DNA from: Magnetospirillum gryphiswaldense MSR-1 v2
GTDB taxonomy: Bacteria > Pseudomonadota > Alphaproteobacteria > Rhodospirillales > Magnetospirillaceae
Reading direction: 5' to 3'
Assembly: GCF_000513295.1 (NCBI RefSeq)
Contig: NC_023065.1
Location: 1,736,001 to 1,800,000 of the forward strand
Length of the DNA: 64,000 nt
Below are positions 54,867 through 64,000 of this stretch, piece by piece (positions within the stretch are counted from its first letter, which is position 1; the number at the start of each line of letters is the position of its first letter). Below the pieces are notes generated by a model, which was given only the letters and a program-made list of their open reading frames with translations, had not been told where the DNA came from and did not search any database. A program made the translations under genes and the position numbers.

Positions 54867-56039
54867 TTAAATACTGGCGAATTCGGCTTGGACCTGGGCG
54901 AAAGCCCAGTCCAGCCAAGGCAGCAGGGCGTGGATATCGGCCAGTTCCACCGTCGCCCCGGCCCAGATGCGCAGGCCAGCGGGGGCATCGCGGTACGAGC
55001 CGAGATCATAGCCCACCCCCTCCTTGTCCAACAACGACACCATTTTCTTGGCGAAAGCGGCGCGGTCCTCGGCGGACAGGCGGGTGAAACACCCGTGCTT
55101 GAGCGTCAGACACACCGAAGTGGTCGAGCGCAAGGCCGGATCGGCGGCCAGATTGACCGCCCAATCGGAGGAATCCAGCCACGACTGGATGGCGGCCAGA
55201 TTGGCATCGCAGCGCGCCACCAGCGCCGGCAGGCCGCCGATGCTTTCGGCCCAGCGCAGGGCGTCGATCTGGTCTTCCACCGCCAACATGGACGGCGTGT
55301 TGATGGTGTCGCCGACAAAAATGCCTTCGATCAGCTTGCCGCCCGAGGTCAGACGGAAAATCTTGGGCAACGGCCAGGGCGGCGTATAGCTTTCCAGCCG
55401 CTCGACCGCACGCGGGCTCAACACCAGCATGCCATGCGCACCCTCGCCGCCCAGCACCTTCTGCCACGACCACGTGACCACATCCAGCTTGTGCCACGGC
55501 AGGTCCATGGCGAAGACGGCACTGGTGGCGTCGCAGATGGTCAGACCCTTGCGGTCGTCAGCGATCCAGTCACCGCCCGGCACCCGCACGCCGGCGGTGG
55601 TGCCGTTCCAGGTGAACACCACGTCGCGGTCGAAATCGGCCTGTGTCAGATCGGGCAAGTGGCCATAGGGGGCGGTGAACACCCGCAGATCGTCCAGCTT
55701 CAACTGCTTGGTCACGTCGGCGACCCAGGTGTCGCCGAAGGTCTCCCACGCGAACATGTCGACACCGCGCGCCCCCAACAGCGACCACAGCGCCATCTCC
55801 ACCGCACCGGTATCCGACGCCGGCACGATACCCAGGCGCCAGCCCTTGGGCAGGCCCAGCATCTCGGTGCTGCGGGTAATCACCTCTTGCAGCTTGGCCT
55901 TGCCGATTTTGGCGCGGTGCGAGCGCCCGAACGGGGCATCGGACAGGCATTCCACCGACCAGCCGGGGCGTTTGGCGCAGGGACCGGAAGAGAAATTGGG
56001 ATTGAGGGGCCGAACCGGGGGCCGCGCCGATTGTGACAT
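54867..56039 (-). CDS. serC: phosphoserine aminotransferase
   Basis: A 390-residue class-V aminotransferase: [14 protein letters not shown], then the PLP-binding [15 protein letters not shown] (Lys about 195) and [13 protein letters not shown]. It converts 3-phosphohydroxypyruvate to phosphoserine. I chose ATG 56039 (AAGGA upstream), giving [16 protein letters not shown]. It sits just before serA, so the two genes form a serine operon. The sequence resembles the longer alphaproteobacterial SerC form. Confidence 0.92.
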   Translation of the reverse strand: MSQSARPPVRPLNPNFSSGPCAKRPGWSVECLSDAPFGRSHRAKIGKAKLQEVITRSTEMLGLPKGWRLGIVPASDTGAVEMALWSLLGARGVDMFAWETFGDTWVADVTKQLKLDDLRVFTAPYGHLPDLTQADFDRDVVFTWNGTTAGVRVPGGDWIADDRKGLTICDATSAVFAMDLPWHKLDVVTWSWQKVLGGEGAHGMLVLSPRAVERLESYTPPWPLPKIFRLTSGGKLIEGIFVGDTINTPSMLAVEDQIDALRWAESIGGLPALVARCDANLAAIQSWLDSSDWAVNLAADPALRSTTSVCLTLKHGCFTRLSAEDRAAFAKKMVSLLDKEGVGYDLGSYRDAPAGLRIWAGATVELADIHALLPWLDWAFAQVQAEFASI

Positions 56040-56105
56040 GTCGAAAAGAATCCTTGGCTGGCGACAGGGGCGGAGTTTAGCAGGGCGCCCCACGCAGGCA
56101 AGACT

Positions 56106-57959
56106 TTACAATCCCCACACCACCTTGGCGCCGATGGCGAAGGCTGCCCACAGCAAAAGCGTCAGCGGCAGCCCGGCCTTGACGTAATCGACGAAACGGT
56201 AATGCCCCGGCCCCATGACCAGCAGATTGGTCTGATAACCGATGGGGGTGGCGAAGGAACAATTGGAGGCGATGATGACGGCGATGGCGAACAGATGCGG
56301 CTCGACCCCCAATTGCCGCGCCAGCCCAATGGCGATGGGCGTGAACAAAACGGCAGTGGCGTTGTTGGACAGCACATTGGTGACGGCGGCGACCAGACCG
56401 AAGAATGCCACCATGGCCGTCCATGGCCCCACATCCCCCATCACCGACAGCAACAGCTTGGCGAGAAAACCGGCGGCACCGGTGGCCTCCATCGCCTCGC
56501 CCAGGGCCAGGGCGTTGCCGACCAGCAACACCACCTTGGCATCGATGGCGCCGATAGCCTGACGCGAGGTCAAGGCCCCCAGAGCGACCAGGGCGACCGC
56601 CACGGCGATGGCCGACACGGCGATGGGCAGCACGCCGGTGGCCGACAACCCCAGCATGGCCAGAAACAAAATCCCGGCCGTCTTGGCGTGATGGACACGC
56701 GGCAACAATCCGGCACTGCCGGAGATCACCACCAGATCGCGATCCTGGCGCAGGGTTTCCACATCCTTGTCGCGGCCCATCAGCAACAAGACGTCACCGG
56801 CTTGCAGGCGCAGGCCGGCGGTGGGACCGCGCATCATCCGCGCCCGCCGCTCCAGCCCCAGCACCACCAGATTGTGATAGCGGTTGAGCCCCAATTGCTC
56901 GACCGAGAAACCGGTGAAGCGCGAGGTCGGCGGCACCATGGCCTCGACCAGCACCTGCTCGACCATGGAGACCGGCGGGCGCGGGTTGGGCTGGTCCTCG
57001 TCGTCATCGTCGTGAATTTCCGGCACCGACAACAGACCGGGGAAGCGCGCCGCCGTCTCGGTCAGCGCCTTGCGCGAGCCGGCCACCATCAGCACGTCGC
57101 CGGCGGCCAAGACCACGTCGTCATAGGGCGGAAACACCGATTCGCCATTGCGCACGATCAGATGCACGGTGATGTCGGGCAATTGACGGAAGGTGCCGGC
57201 CTGGGCCTGGGCGCCGTCCAGGGCCGAACCGGCGGCGACCACGCATTGCGACACGAATTGCTTGCCGGCACCGCTGCCCATCAGGCTGCCGCCCTGCCCC
57301 TTGGGCAGCAGATGCGGCATGACGAAGATCAGATAGACGAAGCCGATAGAGGCCACCCACACGCCCATGGGGGTCTGCTGAAAGAAATCCAGCCCCGGCA
57401 CGCCCTGGGAAATCAACGCCGACGACACCAGCAGATTGGTGGACGAGCCGATCAGGGTGGTCATGCCGCCCAAGATGGCGGCAAAGGACAAGGGCATCAT
57501 CAATTGCGACGACGACTGGCCGGCGCGCATGGCCAAGGCCTGGAACACCGGCAAAAACATCACCACCACGGGCGTGTCGTTGATGAAGGCGCTGGTCACC
57601 GTCACCACCGCCAGGGCCAAGGCCGCCAGCACCCGCGGCGACAGCCGCAGATGGCCGACGCCGTCGGCCAGACGGTCGAGGGCGCCGGTGCGGTTGAGGC
57701 CCTCGGCCACCACCAGAAGCGCCATCACCGTCAACAGGGCGGGATTGCCGAAACCGGACAGCAACACGTCGGGCGACAGCAGGTTGCGGCCATCGGCGCC
57801 CAACACTGGCAACAGGTGGAAGGCCACCATCATTACCGACAACAGGCCGATGGACACCACCTCGACCGGGATGCGTTCCCAGATGTACAGGCCCAGGGCC
57901 AGCACCAACAGGCCCAAAGTCACCAACATCTGTGGGGTCACCGCCAATTCACCCAGCAC
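56106..57959 (-). CDS. SLC13-family permease with TrkA-C domains
   Basis: A 617-residue transporter. About ten hydrophobic helices (INDTPVVVMFLPVF; MTTLIGSSTNLLVSSALI; NNATAVLFTPIAIGL) of the ArsB/DASS type enclose two RCK_C-like cytosolic domains (about 205-290 and 300-400; LNRYHNLVVLGLERRARMM). Such proteins transport sulfate, di- or tricarboxylates or other anions; the substrate is open. I start at GTG 57959, with GGAGGGG 5 bases upstream, not the longer GTG at 58016. A palindrome lies between it and the divergent YkgJ gene. Confidence 0.82.
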   Translation of the reverse strand: MLGELAVTPQMLVTLGLLVLALGLYIWERIPVEVVSIGLLSVMMVAFHLLPVLGADGRNLLSPDVLLSGFGNPALLTVMALLVVAEGLNRTGALDRLADGVGHLRLSPRVLAALALAVVTVTSAFINDTPVVVMFLPVFQALAMRAGQSSSQLMMPLSFAAILGGMTTLIGSSTNLLVSSALISQGVPGLDFFQQTPMGVWVASIGFVYLIFVMPHLLPKGQGGSLMGSGAGKQFVSQCVVAAGSALDGAQAQAGTFRQLPDITVHLIVRNGESVFPPYDDVVLAAGDVLMVAGSRKALTETAARFPGLLSVPEIHDDDDEDQPNPRPPVSMVEQVLVEAMVPPTSRFTGFSVEQLGLNRYHNLVVLGLERRARMMRGPTAGLRLQAGDVLLLMGRDKDVETLRQDRDLVVISGSAGLLPRVHHAKTAGILFLAMLGLSATGVLPIAVSAIAVAVALVALGALTSRQAIGAIDAKVVLLVGNALALGEAMEATGAAGFLAKLLLSVMGDVGPWTAMVAFFGLVAAVTNVLSNNATAVLFTPIAIGLARQLGVEPHLFAIAVIIASNCSFATPIGYQTNLLVMGPGHYRFVDYVKAGLPLTLLLWAAFAIGAKVVWGL

Positions 57960-58021
57960 CGGCCCCTCCGTTTCGTCAGCTCGCGGATAGCAGCAATACC
58001 ACCGCCAGATATTCACAACAA

Positions 58022-58044
58022 TATATATGTAAGTTACATATATA
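58022..58044. promoter_or_regulatory. 23-bp perfect palindrome (operator-like)
   Basis: Two 11-bp arms (left arm TATATATGTAA) flank a central G, perfectly symmetric and very AT-rich, exactly between the divergent transporter and YkgJ genes. It is likely an operator for an unidentified dimeric repressor or activator. Confidence 0.65.
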
Positions 58045-58099
58045 CAACACTATCATCTCGTATTTTGAAGCTCTTGTCCTATCCTGCTACACTTGCCGC

Positions 58100-58855
58100 A
58101 TGAGCCGAAACACTTTCGACCCCATGGCGGCCTTGCGCGGCCAATCCCAGCCCATACCGCCGCCACCTTTGGAACAGGCCGCCTTCGATGCCGCCCACAG
58201 CGCCGTGGTCCAAGCCCTGCCCCAGGGGGTGGAAGCGATGATGGACGCGGCGGTCAAAACCTGGCAGCGGGCCGACCGTATTTTCGACGCCATCCGCGCC
58301 ACCCCAGCCTTTGCCCTGGGCACGGCCCCGGCCGCCTGCCGGCGCGGTTGCGGCTGGTGCTGCCATCAAAAAGTCGGCGCCGCCGCCATCGAGGTTCTGG
58401 CCATCGCCCGTGCCTTGGCCGACCGCCCACAGCAACGGGCCATGCTGGCCGGTTGGCACCCCGGCCTGCCCTGCGCCTTCCTGCAAGACGGCGCCTGCGC
58501 CATCTACGACATCCGCCCGCTGAAATGCCGGTCCTTGTGGCATGTGGACGTACGCCATTGCATGGCCAAATATGCCGGGCTGCCGGTGATGGGCGCCCAG
58601 GCCAACCCAGCCTTCCAGAGCGAACCCAAGATGGTCTATGAAGGGGCGCTGAAAGGCTTGGCCCTGCCCCTGATCAAGGCCGGGCACGATTGTCCGGGGC
58701 TGGAACTGATGCCGGCCCTGCAAGCCATTATCGACCGCCCCGAGGCGGCGCAGGACTGGTGGGCGGGCCACAGCCCGTTTCCGCCCGAGACGGTGGTGGA
58801 CTGGTTCCCCAAGCCGAAAGCCAAGCAAAAGACTAAATCTCGGCCTCGCCGTTGA
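58100..58855 (+). CDS. YkgJ-family cysteine cluster protein
   Basis: A 251-residue protein with the YkgJ cluster: ACRRGCGWCCH (C-x3-C-x2-CC, about 77-87) and later CAFLQDGACAIYDIRPLKCRS. These cysteines bind zinc or an iron-sulfur centre; the role is unknown. I start at ATG 58100, the longer frame reaching into the palindrome. It is divergent from the transporter; its 3' end overlaps the PhzF gene by 23 bases. Confidence 0.8.
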   Translation: MSRNTFDPMAALRGQSQPIPPPPLEQAAFDAAHSAVVQALPQGVEAMMDAAVKTWQRADRIFDAIRATPAFALGTAPAACRRGCGWCCHQKVGAAAIEVLAIARALADRPQQRAMLAGWHPGLPCAFLQDGACAIYDIRPLKCRSLWHVDVRHCMAKYAGLPVMGAQANPAFQSEPKMVYEGALKGLALPLIKAGHDCPGLELMPALQAIIDRPEAAQDWWAGHSPFPPETVVDWFPKPKAKQKTKSRPRR

Positions 58856-59621
58856 CATAGCCGATGACCGTGCCGGCGATGGCCACCCGGTCGCCCCGCA
58901 TTTCCACCCGCAAGATGCCGCCACGCGCCGACAGCTGACGGGCGACCAGCGCGTTCTTGCCCAGACGCTTGGCCCAGAACGGCGTCAGCACGCAATGGGC
59001 CGAGCCGGTCACCGGGTCTTCGATCACCCCCTTGCGCGGGGCGAAGAAGCGCGAGACGAAATCGCAATCGCTGCCCGGATCAGCCGGGGCGGTGACCATC
59101 ACCGCCCATTTGGACAAGCCGGCGATGCCCGCCATGTCGGGCACCAGCGTGCGCACCGCATCGGCACTGTCGAGCACGCACAGCAGATGGTCGGCGGTGG
59201 TCAAAACCTCGCGCACCGGCTTGGCCAGGATACGGTCGATGCCATCGGGGAACACCGCCGAGCGCGGCGGCTTGGCGGGAAAGTCCAGCACCAGGGTATC
59301 GCCGTCGCGGACCACCGGCAGATCACCGCTTTTCGAGGCGAACACCAGCCGCTCCGCCGGCTCCACCTGATTGAGCACCACCCAGCCAGCGGCCAGGGTG
59401 GCATGACCGCACAGATCGACCTCGACCTTGGGGGTGAACCAGCGGATGTGCCAGCCCGTCTCCTCGCGCACCAGGAAGGCGGTTTCCGACAGATTGTTTT
59501 CCGCCGCCACCTGCTGCATCACCGCGTCTTCGGGCCAGTGCGGCAACACCATCACCGCCGCCGGATTACCGGCGAAACGCCGCTCGGCAAAGGCATCCAC
59601 CTGCCAGAATCTGGCTTTCAT
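58833..59621 (-). CDS. PhzF family isomerase/epimerase
   Basis: A 262-residue protein with the PhzF pattern: QVDAFAERRFAGNPAAV, NNLSETAFLV (catalytic Glu), CGHATLAAGWV, and EDPVTGSAH (about 209). PhzF enzymes are two-domain diaminopimelate-epimerase-like isomerases; the substrate is unknown here. It is the last gene of the DUF294-thiD-GT25-phzF operon. Confidence 0.9.
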   Translation of the reverse strand: MKARFWQVDAFAERRFAGNPAAVMVLPHWPEDAVMQQVAAENNLSETAFLVREETGWHIRWFTPKVEVDLCGHATLAAGWVVLNQVEPAERLVFASKSGDLPVVRDGDTLVLDFPAKPPRSAVFPDGIDRILAKPVREVLTTADHLLCVLDSADAVRTLVPDMAGIAGLSKWAVMVTAPADPGSDCDFVSRFFAPRKGVIEDPVTGSAHCVLTPFWAKRLGKNALVARQLSARGGILRVEMRGDRVAIAGTVIGYVNGEAEI

Positions 59622-59635
59622 CAGCGCCTCTCCTT

Positions 59636-60370
59636 TTATCCCGGAGCCAAGTCCGAATCACCATTAGGCCCCGCCGCTACCGGCGGAAAACAGGCCAAGG
59701 CCCGCACGCTGCCGCGTTGCAGCGCGGCATTAACCATAGCGTCCACCGCGCAGCTTTGCACGGTCCGCCCCTGCTGGAACAAAGCGACGCTTTGTCGTCG
59801 CAGCGGAAAACACTCGGCCAGCAATTTTGCCGCCCCCGTCGGCGACAGCGCATAAGCCAGCAAGCCCCAGATCAGATAGGTCCGGTGCAGATGCGGCGGC
59901 GGAACCGGTGGGGCCTGATGGGCGAAATGGTCGAAATAGCCCGGCTGGCCATGGGCGGTATTGCCATAGGTGACATAGGCGAACAGACGGTCGGGCAGTT
60001 CCAGCACCACCGCCGCATCGGCGTTGCAGCCCAGGAAGACCATGTCGCTTTCCGCCAAGGCGGCGGCCAGCGTGGCCTCGGCCCCATGACGCAGGCAGCA
60101 ATCATCCTCGAAAATCAGGCGGGGCTGGCCACTGTCGACGCAGGCCAGCCATTGGCGGCGATGGGATAACGCCGTGGCGATCTCGGCATCGCTGGCGTCG
60201 ATGTCGGCACCGACCACAGCCCGGTCGGCGCGATCGACCTGATCGGGCTCGACCGCGTCGTGCCACACCCAGTGGACGGCATGACCGCCATTCCAATCAA
60301 GAAAGCGTGCCTTGCGGTCAGCCCGCCGCCGCAGATTGATGACGTGGCCGGACAGCACTGTGCCTACCAT
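59636..60370 (-). CDS. glycosyltransferase family 25-like protein
   Basis: A 244-residue protein. VINLRRRADRKARFLDW at the start and LIFEDDCCL (about 88) follow the GT25 (LPS galactosyltransferase) pattern, with a DxD-like acidic pair. It probably adds a sugar to lipopolysaccharide or a similar acceptor. It overlaps the end of thiD by 7 bases, so it is translated in the same operon. The donor sugar is unknown. Confidence 0.65.
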   Translation of the reverse strand: MVGTVLSGHVINLRRRADRKARFLDWNGGHAVHWVWHDAVEPDQVDRADRAVVGADIDASDAEIATALSHRRQWLACVDSGQPRLIFEDDCCLRHGAEATLAAALAESDMVFLGCNADAAVVLELPDRLFAYVTYGNTAHGQPGYFDHFAHQAPPVPPPHLHRTYLIWGLLAYALSPTGAAKLLAECFPLRRQSVALFQQGRTVQSCAVDAMVNAALQRGSVRALACFPPVAAGPNGDSDLAPG

Positions 60371-61167
60371 TCATAGGGGGCGATGGCATGCAGATGGTTC
60401 AGCGGCCCGTGACCGTGGCCCAGGCCGGGCGCGGTTTCGATGGAACGGCGGACGAAGACGCGGGCGCGGGTAACCGCTTGCTCCAGGTCCAATCCCTGGG
60501 CGATGCCGCAGGCGATGGCGGACGCCATGGTGCAACCGGTGCCATGGGTCGAGGCGGTGGCGATACGGCGACCGGCAAAGCGGGTCAGGCCGCTGGGTCG
60601 GGCCAGAACGTCGACCAGATCGTCGCCCTCCAGATGACCGCCCTTCAACAGCACGGCGCCACAGCCTAAGGACAGCAGATCAAGGGCGGCCCGGTCCATG
60701 TCGGCGATGCCGGCGATGGGGCGGTCCAGCAGCACCTCGGCTTCGGGAATGTTGGGGGTGATGATGGCGGCCCGACGGACCAAAAGCGCGATCAGGGCGC
60801 GGGCGGCATCGTCGGCCAACAGCGGCGCGCCGCCCTTGGCCACCATCACCGGATCGACCACCAGGGGAATATCTCTGCCGTGACTGTCCAGGCTGGCGGC
60901 CACCGCCTCGATGATGGAAACGCTGGCCAGCATGCCGGTCTTGATGCAATCGGCGCCGATATCGTCGAGCACCAATTCCATCTGCTGGCGGACAAAGGCC
61001 GGCGGCACCGGGTGGATACCGAACACGCCTTGGGTGTTCTGCGCCGTCAGCGCGGTGATGGCGGTGGCGGCGAAGCCGCCCAGGGCGCTGACCGCCTTGA
61101 TGTCGGCCTGGATACCGGCGCCACCGCCGGAATCGGAACCGGCGACGATCAGAACCCGCCCAAGCAT
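60364..61167 (-). CDS. thiD: hydroxymethylpyrimidine/phosphomethylpyrimidine kinase
   Basis: A 267-residue ribokinase-fold enzyme: [17 protein letters not shown] (about 8-25), [22 protein letters not shown] and [12 protein letters not shown] (catalytic Cys-type loop, about 212). ThiD phosphorylates HMP twice in thiamine synthesis. It follows the CBS/DUF294 gene by only 3 bases. No other thiamine gene is adjacent, so the operon context is unusual. Confidence 0.93.
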   Translation of the reverse strand: MLGRVLIVAGSDSGGGAGIQADIKAVSALGGFAATAITALTAQNTQGVFGIHPVPPAFVRQQMELVLDDIGADCIKTGMLASVSIIEAVAASLDSHGRDIPLVVDPVMVAKGGAPLLADDAARALIALLVRRAAIITPNIPEAEVLLDRPIAGIADMDRAALDLLSLGCGAVLLKGGHLEGDDLVDVLARPSGLTRFAGRRIATASTHGTGCTMASAIACGIAQGLDLEQAVTRARVFVRRSIETAPGLGHGHGPLNHLHAIAPYEW

Positions 61168-61170
61168 GAC

Positions 61171-62610
61171 CTAGCCCGCCACGCCGCAGATGTATTTCAG
61201 CGTGCGCAGGCGTTTGAAGGCCCAGCGCAGCCGTTCACGCAGTTGGGTCGGCAGACGCTTGGGGTCGATGCTGGCCGAAGGCGGGATGCCGGCGGCCAGA
61301 TCGGCCAATTGCTGATCGAGCATGACGCGGAAGACGATTTCGCGGATTTCCAGGAAATCGCGCCAATCATCCTCGTGCAGCAGTTCCAAATCCTTGATGG
61401 CGGTATAACGCTCGTCGGTGCCGGTGGCCTGGACATGGGCGCGGATGGCGCGGAAACGCGCCGCCGACACCAAAGGCAGCAGGCCGAACTTCTTGGCGTT
61501 CAGCCGTCCGTTCTTGGTGACGAAACCGCCCCACAGGGTCAAGGACACATCCATCTTGGCCACGTGCTGGGCCAGGTATTGCATGAAGAAACCCGATTGC
61601 GAGGCTTTCTCGATGGCCCAGCCGCGCAGCTCCTCGGCCAGATCGGCGTCGCCCCACACCGGCTGGAAGTCGAAAAAGATGTCGCAATACATCACCGTCT
61701 GGTTTTCCAGCGAGAACACCCAGGAATGAATCTCGTCCTTCCATTCCTCCAGGCTCTTGCGCCATTTCGGCTCGCGCGCCATGACGCCGCCGTCACAGAA
61801 CGGAATGCCGGCCTGATTGAGCATCTCGTTGACGCGGCGGCCCAATTCAGCGAACCACACGTCGTCGGCGGGGCTGCCGCGATGAACGATGGCGTTGTCC
61901 TGGTCGAACACCAGCAGACTTTCGCCGCGACCGCCCGAACCCAACACCAGCATGGCATAAGCCGCCGGAGCGCCGCCCCAACCATCCTCGGCCATGGACT
62001 TTTCCGCCAGTTCGGTGGCCCGCGCCGTCAAATCACGGATAACCAGGGCGATCACCGAGGAAATGCCGCGCGCCGTCACCCCCTCGGCCAACAACGAGCG
62101 GGCCAGTTTGGGCAAGGCCGCCATGGCGGCTTCCATGTCCTCGGGACCGTTGGCTTCGTGCACCGAATCACCAATGACCAGGGCGTCGTTGGCACGCACC
62201 TTCAACAGCGCCCGCCCGGTGACCATACCCAAAGGCTTGCGGTCGCGGTCGACGACAACCAGATGCCGCAGGCCCAGCCGGGTCATCTTGCCCAGGGCCA
62301 CGTAAACGAAGGCATCGCTGGGCACCGCCGCCACCGGTCGGGTCATGATCTGACCCAAGGTGGTGTCCAGACCGGCGGCGCCTTGGGTCGACAACAGCCG
62401 CAACAGGTCGCGTTCGGTCAGAATGCCGATGGCGCGTCCCTGACCATCGACGCCGACGATGGACGACGCCCGCGCCTCGTACATGCGATGAATGGCATCG
62501 GTCAGCGACAGGTCTTCCGTCCCGGTCAGAACCGGCGTGCTCATCACCTCATGCAGACGATGGCGATAGGGAAAACTGTCGATACGCGCCAGGGCAGCGA
62601 TGTCATTCAT
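61171..62610 (-). CDS. CBS-DUF294 nucleotidyltransferase-like protein
   Basis: A 479-residue protein. Two CBS domains (about 20-150; [20 protein letters not shown]), then the DUF294 putative nucleotidyltransferase with [19 protein letters not shown] (about 230-250) and its C-terminal substrate-binding part. Relatives are often next to DUF485-actP, and a signalling role has been proposed. I chose ATG 62610; a TTG at 62625 is possible. The expected cNMP-binding domain of some relatives is missing. Confidence 0.85.
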   Translation of the reverse strand: MNDIAALARIDSFPYRHRLHEVMSTPVLTGTEDLSLTDAIHRMYEARASSIVGVDGQGRAIGILTERDLLRLLSTQGAAGLDTTLGQIMTRPVAAVPSDAFVYVALGKMTRLGLRHLVVVDRDRKPLGMVTGRALLKVRANDALVIGDSVHEANGPEDMEAAMAALPKLARSLLAEGVTARGISSVIALVIRDLTARATELAEKSMAEDGWGGAPAAYAMLVLGSGGRGESLLVFDQDNAIVHRGSPADDVWFAELGRRVNEMLNQAGIPFCDGGVMAREPKWRKSLEEWKDEIHSWVFSLENQTVMYCDIFFDFQPVWGDADLAEELRGWAIEKASQSGFFMQYLAQHVAKMDVSLTLWGGFVTKNGRLNAKKFGLLPLVSAARFRAIRAHVQATGTDERYTAIKDLELLHEDDWRDFLEIREIVFRVMLDQQLADLAAGIPPSASIDPKRLPTQLRERLRWAFKRLRTLKYICGVAG

Positions 62611-63092
62611 TGCAAATTCATCCAAATTCCGAATAGCTCGGAAGACTATAACTGATGCGGTGGCACAAGGTCACACCAACGCGGCGAAGCCTACCCGAAA
62701 GTGTCGCCAGAGAAAACCCGGCATCGAATAATAATAAAATATAAAGCCATTGCCAGTGGCAATCCCAAGTCGACAGCAGCAACCTTGATGGGGTCTTGGA
62801 AACTTAGACCAAGATGCACTTGCCGTCTGAAAAGGAAGGAAAATTCTAAACTAGCGCAGCTTTTGGTGCCGGACGCCGCCATGCAAATAATTCAACCCTG
62901 ACCCGCAAGCACGGTTGACGGCAATGTAGGCGGATGTTAATGACGTCGGAACCTCCCTGCAAGGGTCGGGGGCATTCCGTGATCGCATGGGTGCCCTTAG
63001 CAACGCGCAGGGTAACAAAAAGCCGACCGGACAACGGTCCAGAAAACAACAAAGCCGACCCCGATGGGGCGGTAAAATAGCGGAGGGTCAAA
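62611..63092. other. 482-bp intergenic region
   Basis: No gene is visible between the divergent DUF294 and DUF485 genes. It holds an AT-rich tract near 62728-62745 and a 15-bp perfect dyad ATTGCCA-G-TGGCAAT at 62749-62763, plus a direct repeat AAAGCCGACC at 63020 and 63052. The dyad is a candidate operator. Confidence 0.6.
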
Positions 63093-63422
63093 GTGGCAGA
63101 ATCACCCAAAGCGAACATTCATGCCGTCGCGCATGAGCACATTCGCAACAATCCCAAGTTCCAAGAGCTGGTCAGCAAGCGCCGTGCGTTTGCCTGGCTG
63201 CTGTCGGCCGTCATGCTGAGCATTTATTTCGGCTTCATCCTGCTGATCGCCTACGGCAAGACCTTCCTGGGTCAGTCGTTGTCGGGCGGCGTCACCACCG
63301 TCGGCTTCCCCATCGGCGTGGGCGTGATCCTGTCGGCCATCGTGCTGACCGGTATCTATGTCCGTCGCGCCAATACCGAGTTCGACGAACTGAACCGCCA
63401 GATTCTCGAGGAAGCCCGCTGA
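63093..63422 (+). CDS. DUF485 membrane protein (YjcH-like)
   Basis: A 109-residue protein with two hydrophobic helices ([40 protein letters not shown]) and the DUF485 signature near the N-terminus ([16 protein letters not shown]). It starts at GTG 63093, with GGAGG 6 bases upstream. Its stop overlaps the actP start by one base (TGATG). It is the usual partner of ActP, though its function is unclear. Confidence 0.93.
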   Translation: MAESPKANIHAVAHEHIRNNPKFQELVSKRRAFAWLLSAVMLSIYFGFILLIAYGKTFLGQSLSGGVTTVGFPIGVGVILSAIVLTGIYVRRANTEFDELNRQILEEAR

Positions 63423-64000
63423 TGAACATTACCAAGTTCGCACTCGCGGCCGCTCTCGCCATCGGCGGGACCCTGGTCGCCACCGCTGCCTACGCCGCCG
63501 GCGCCGATATGGGCAACGCGGAAAAGCAAGCCACCAACTGGCACGCCATCGTCATGTTCGCCATCTTCGTTGGCGGCACCCTGGGCATCACCTATTGGGC
63601 CGCCCGCAAGAACAAGACCGCCGCTGACTTCTATGCGGCTGGTGGCGGCATCACCGGCTTCCAGAACGGTCTGGCCATCGCCGGTGACTACATGTCGGCC
63701 GCGTCGTTCCTGGGTATTTCCGCCCTGGTGTACGGCTCGGGCTTCGACGGCCTGATCTTCTCGGTCGGTTGGCTGGTCGGTTGGCCGATCATCCTGTTCC
63801 TGATCGCCGAACGTCTGCGTAACCTGGGCAAGTTCACCTTCGCCGACGTTGCCAGCTATCGTCTGGCCCAGGGCCCGGTCCGCATCTTCGCCGCTTCCGG
63901 CGCGCTGATCGTCGTCATCTTCTACCTGATCGGCCAGATGGTCGGCGCCGGCCAGCTGCTCAAGCTGCTGTTCGGTCTCGACTACCTCCTCGCCGTCATC
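63422..64000 (+). CDS. actP: cation/acetate symporter (cut by window edge)
   Basis: The first 193 residues of an SSS-family Na+/solute symporter: an N-terminal helix ([20 protein letters not shown]), then [20 protein letters not shown] and [15 protein letters not shown], the ActP hallmark. ActP takes up acetate and other short monocarboxylates. Coupled to the DUF485 gene by a one-base overlap. The C-terminal two-thirds lie beyond base 64000. Confidence 0.93.
   Translation, partial: MNITKFALAAALAIGGTLVATAAYAAGADMGNAEKQATNWHAIVMFAIFVGGTLGITYWAARKNKTAADFYAAGGGITGFQNGLAIAGDYMSAASFLGISALVYGSGFDGLIFSVGWLVGWPIILFLIAERLRNLGKFTFADVASYRLAQGPVRIFAASGALIVVIFYLIGQMVGAGQLLKLLFGLDYLLAVI

Noticed and set aside
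57960-58016. Longer GTG start for the SLC13-type transporter
   Set aside because: No ribosome site there, whereas GTG 57959 has GGAGGGG upstream; the added residues are not hydrophobic.

Overview
The window is a high-GC, gene-dense bacterial chromosome segment. Its content suggests an alphaproteobacterium of the Rhodospirillales, probably Magnetospirillum-like: a cyclic beta-1,2-glucan synthase, a short-HisG-type hisZ, long-form serA with serC, phasin, CheB/CheR-type sensor fusions, FixJ/LuxR regulators and a DUF485-actP pair. The genus is an inference from gene content. I saw no rRNA, tRNA, insertion sequence, prophage or CRISPR array.

Layout. 1-3217: a partial FkbM methyltransferase back to back with a metallophosphoesterase, then an LpxR-like lipid A deacylase gene coupled to a small secreted protein, and a small cytosolic protein. 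3444-5802: a run of small stress and envelope genes (DUF3309, CsbD, two OmpA-domain lipoproteins, a glycine-zipper lipoprotein). 5943-12858: a PAS histidine kinase, a CheB-CheR-PAS fusion and a P-type ATPase. 12872-21521: ndvB with a DUF3096 mini-gene. 21686-28317: small envelope proteins (lipoprotein, BON, PRC-barrel), a single-domain response regulator, and a 1437-residue CheB-CheR-PAS-kinase-REC-REC-LuxR protein. 28426-32025: a VIT/VWA/TPR/DUF2135 secreted protein with two small companions. 32350-37343: a LuxR regulator with a degenerate receiver, a broken chemoreceptor-like gene, and kaiC-kaiB-histidine kinase. 37470-40506: phasin, two small genes and a large catalase. 40582-42143: a type III polyketide synthase with an ICMT-like methyltransferase. 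42132-46234: acnA-fumC. 46500-49088: a membrane protein and a membrane-anchored pseudokinase. 49135-56039: purA, hisZ, a soluble CZB chemoreceptor, serA, serC. 56106-64000: an SLC13-type transporter divergent from a YkgJ protein, an operon of CBS-DUF294/thiD/GT25/PhzF, and DUF485-actP running off the edge.

The main discovery is a shared promoter architecture. Ten sites in front of small stress or envelope genes and signalling genes carry a box close to GTAGTTTCCGACCCTG, followed 27-29 bases later by a TANNNT -10 hexamer, always pointing at the downstream gene. The set covers both divergent sides at about 3.3 kb, 21.6 kb, 23.9 kb and 37.9 kb, plus two single genes at 22.8 and 23.4 kb. Two of the targets are the response regulator and the giant hybrid kinase, whose C-terminus is a complete FixJ-like regulator. 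I infer an autoregulated general-stress regulon controlled by a FixJ-type protein. The window also holds a Kai-type clock or stress module and several catalytically degenerate signalling proteins.
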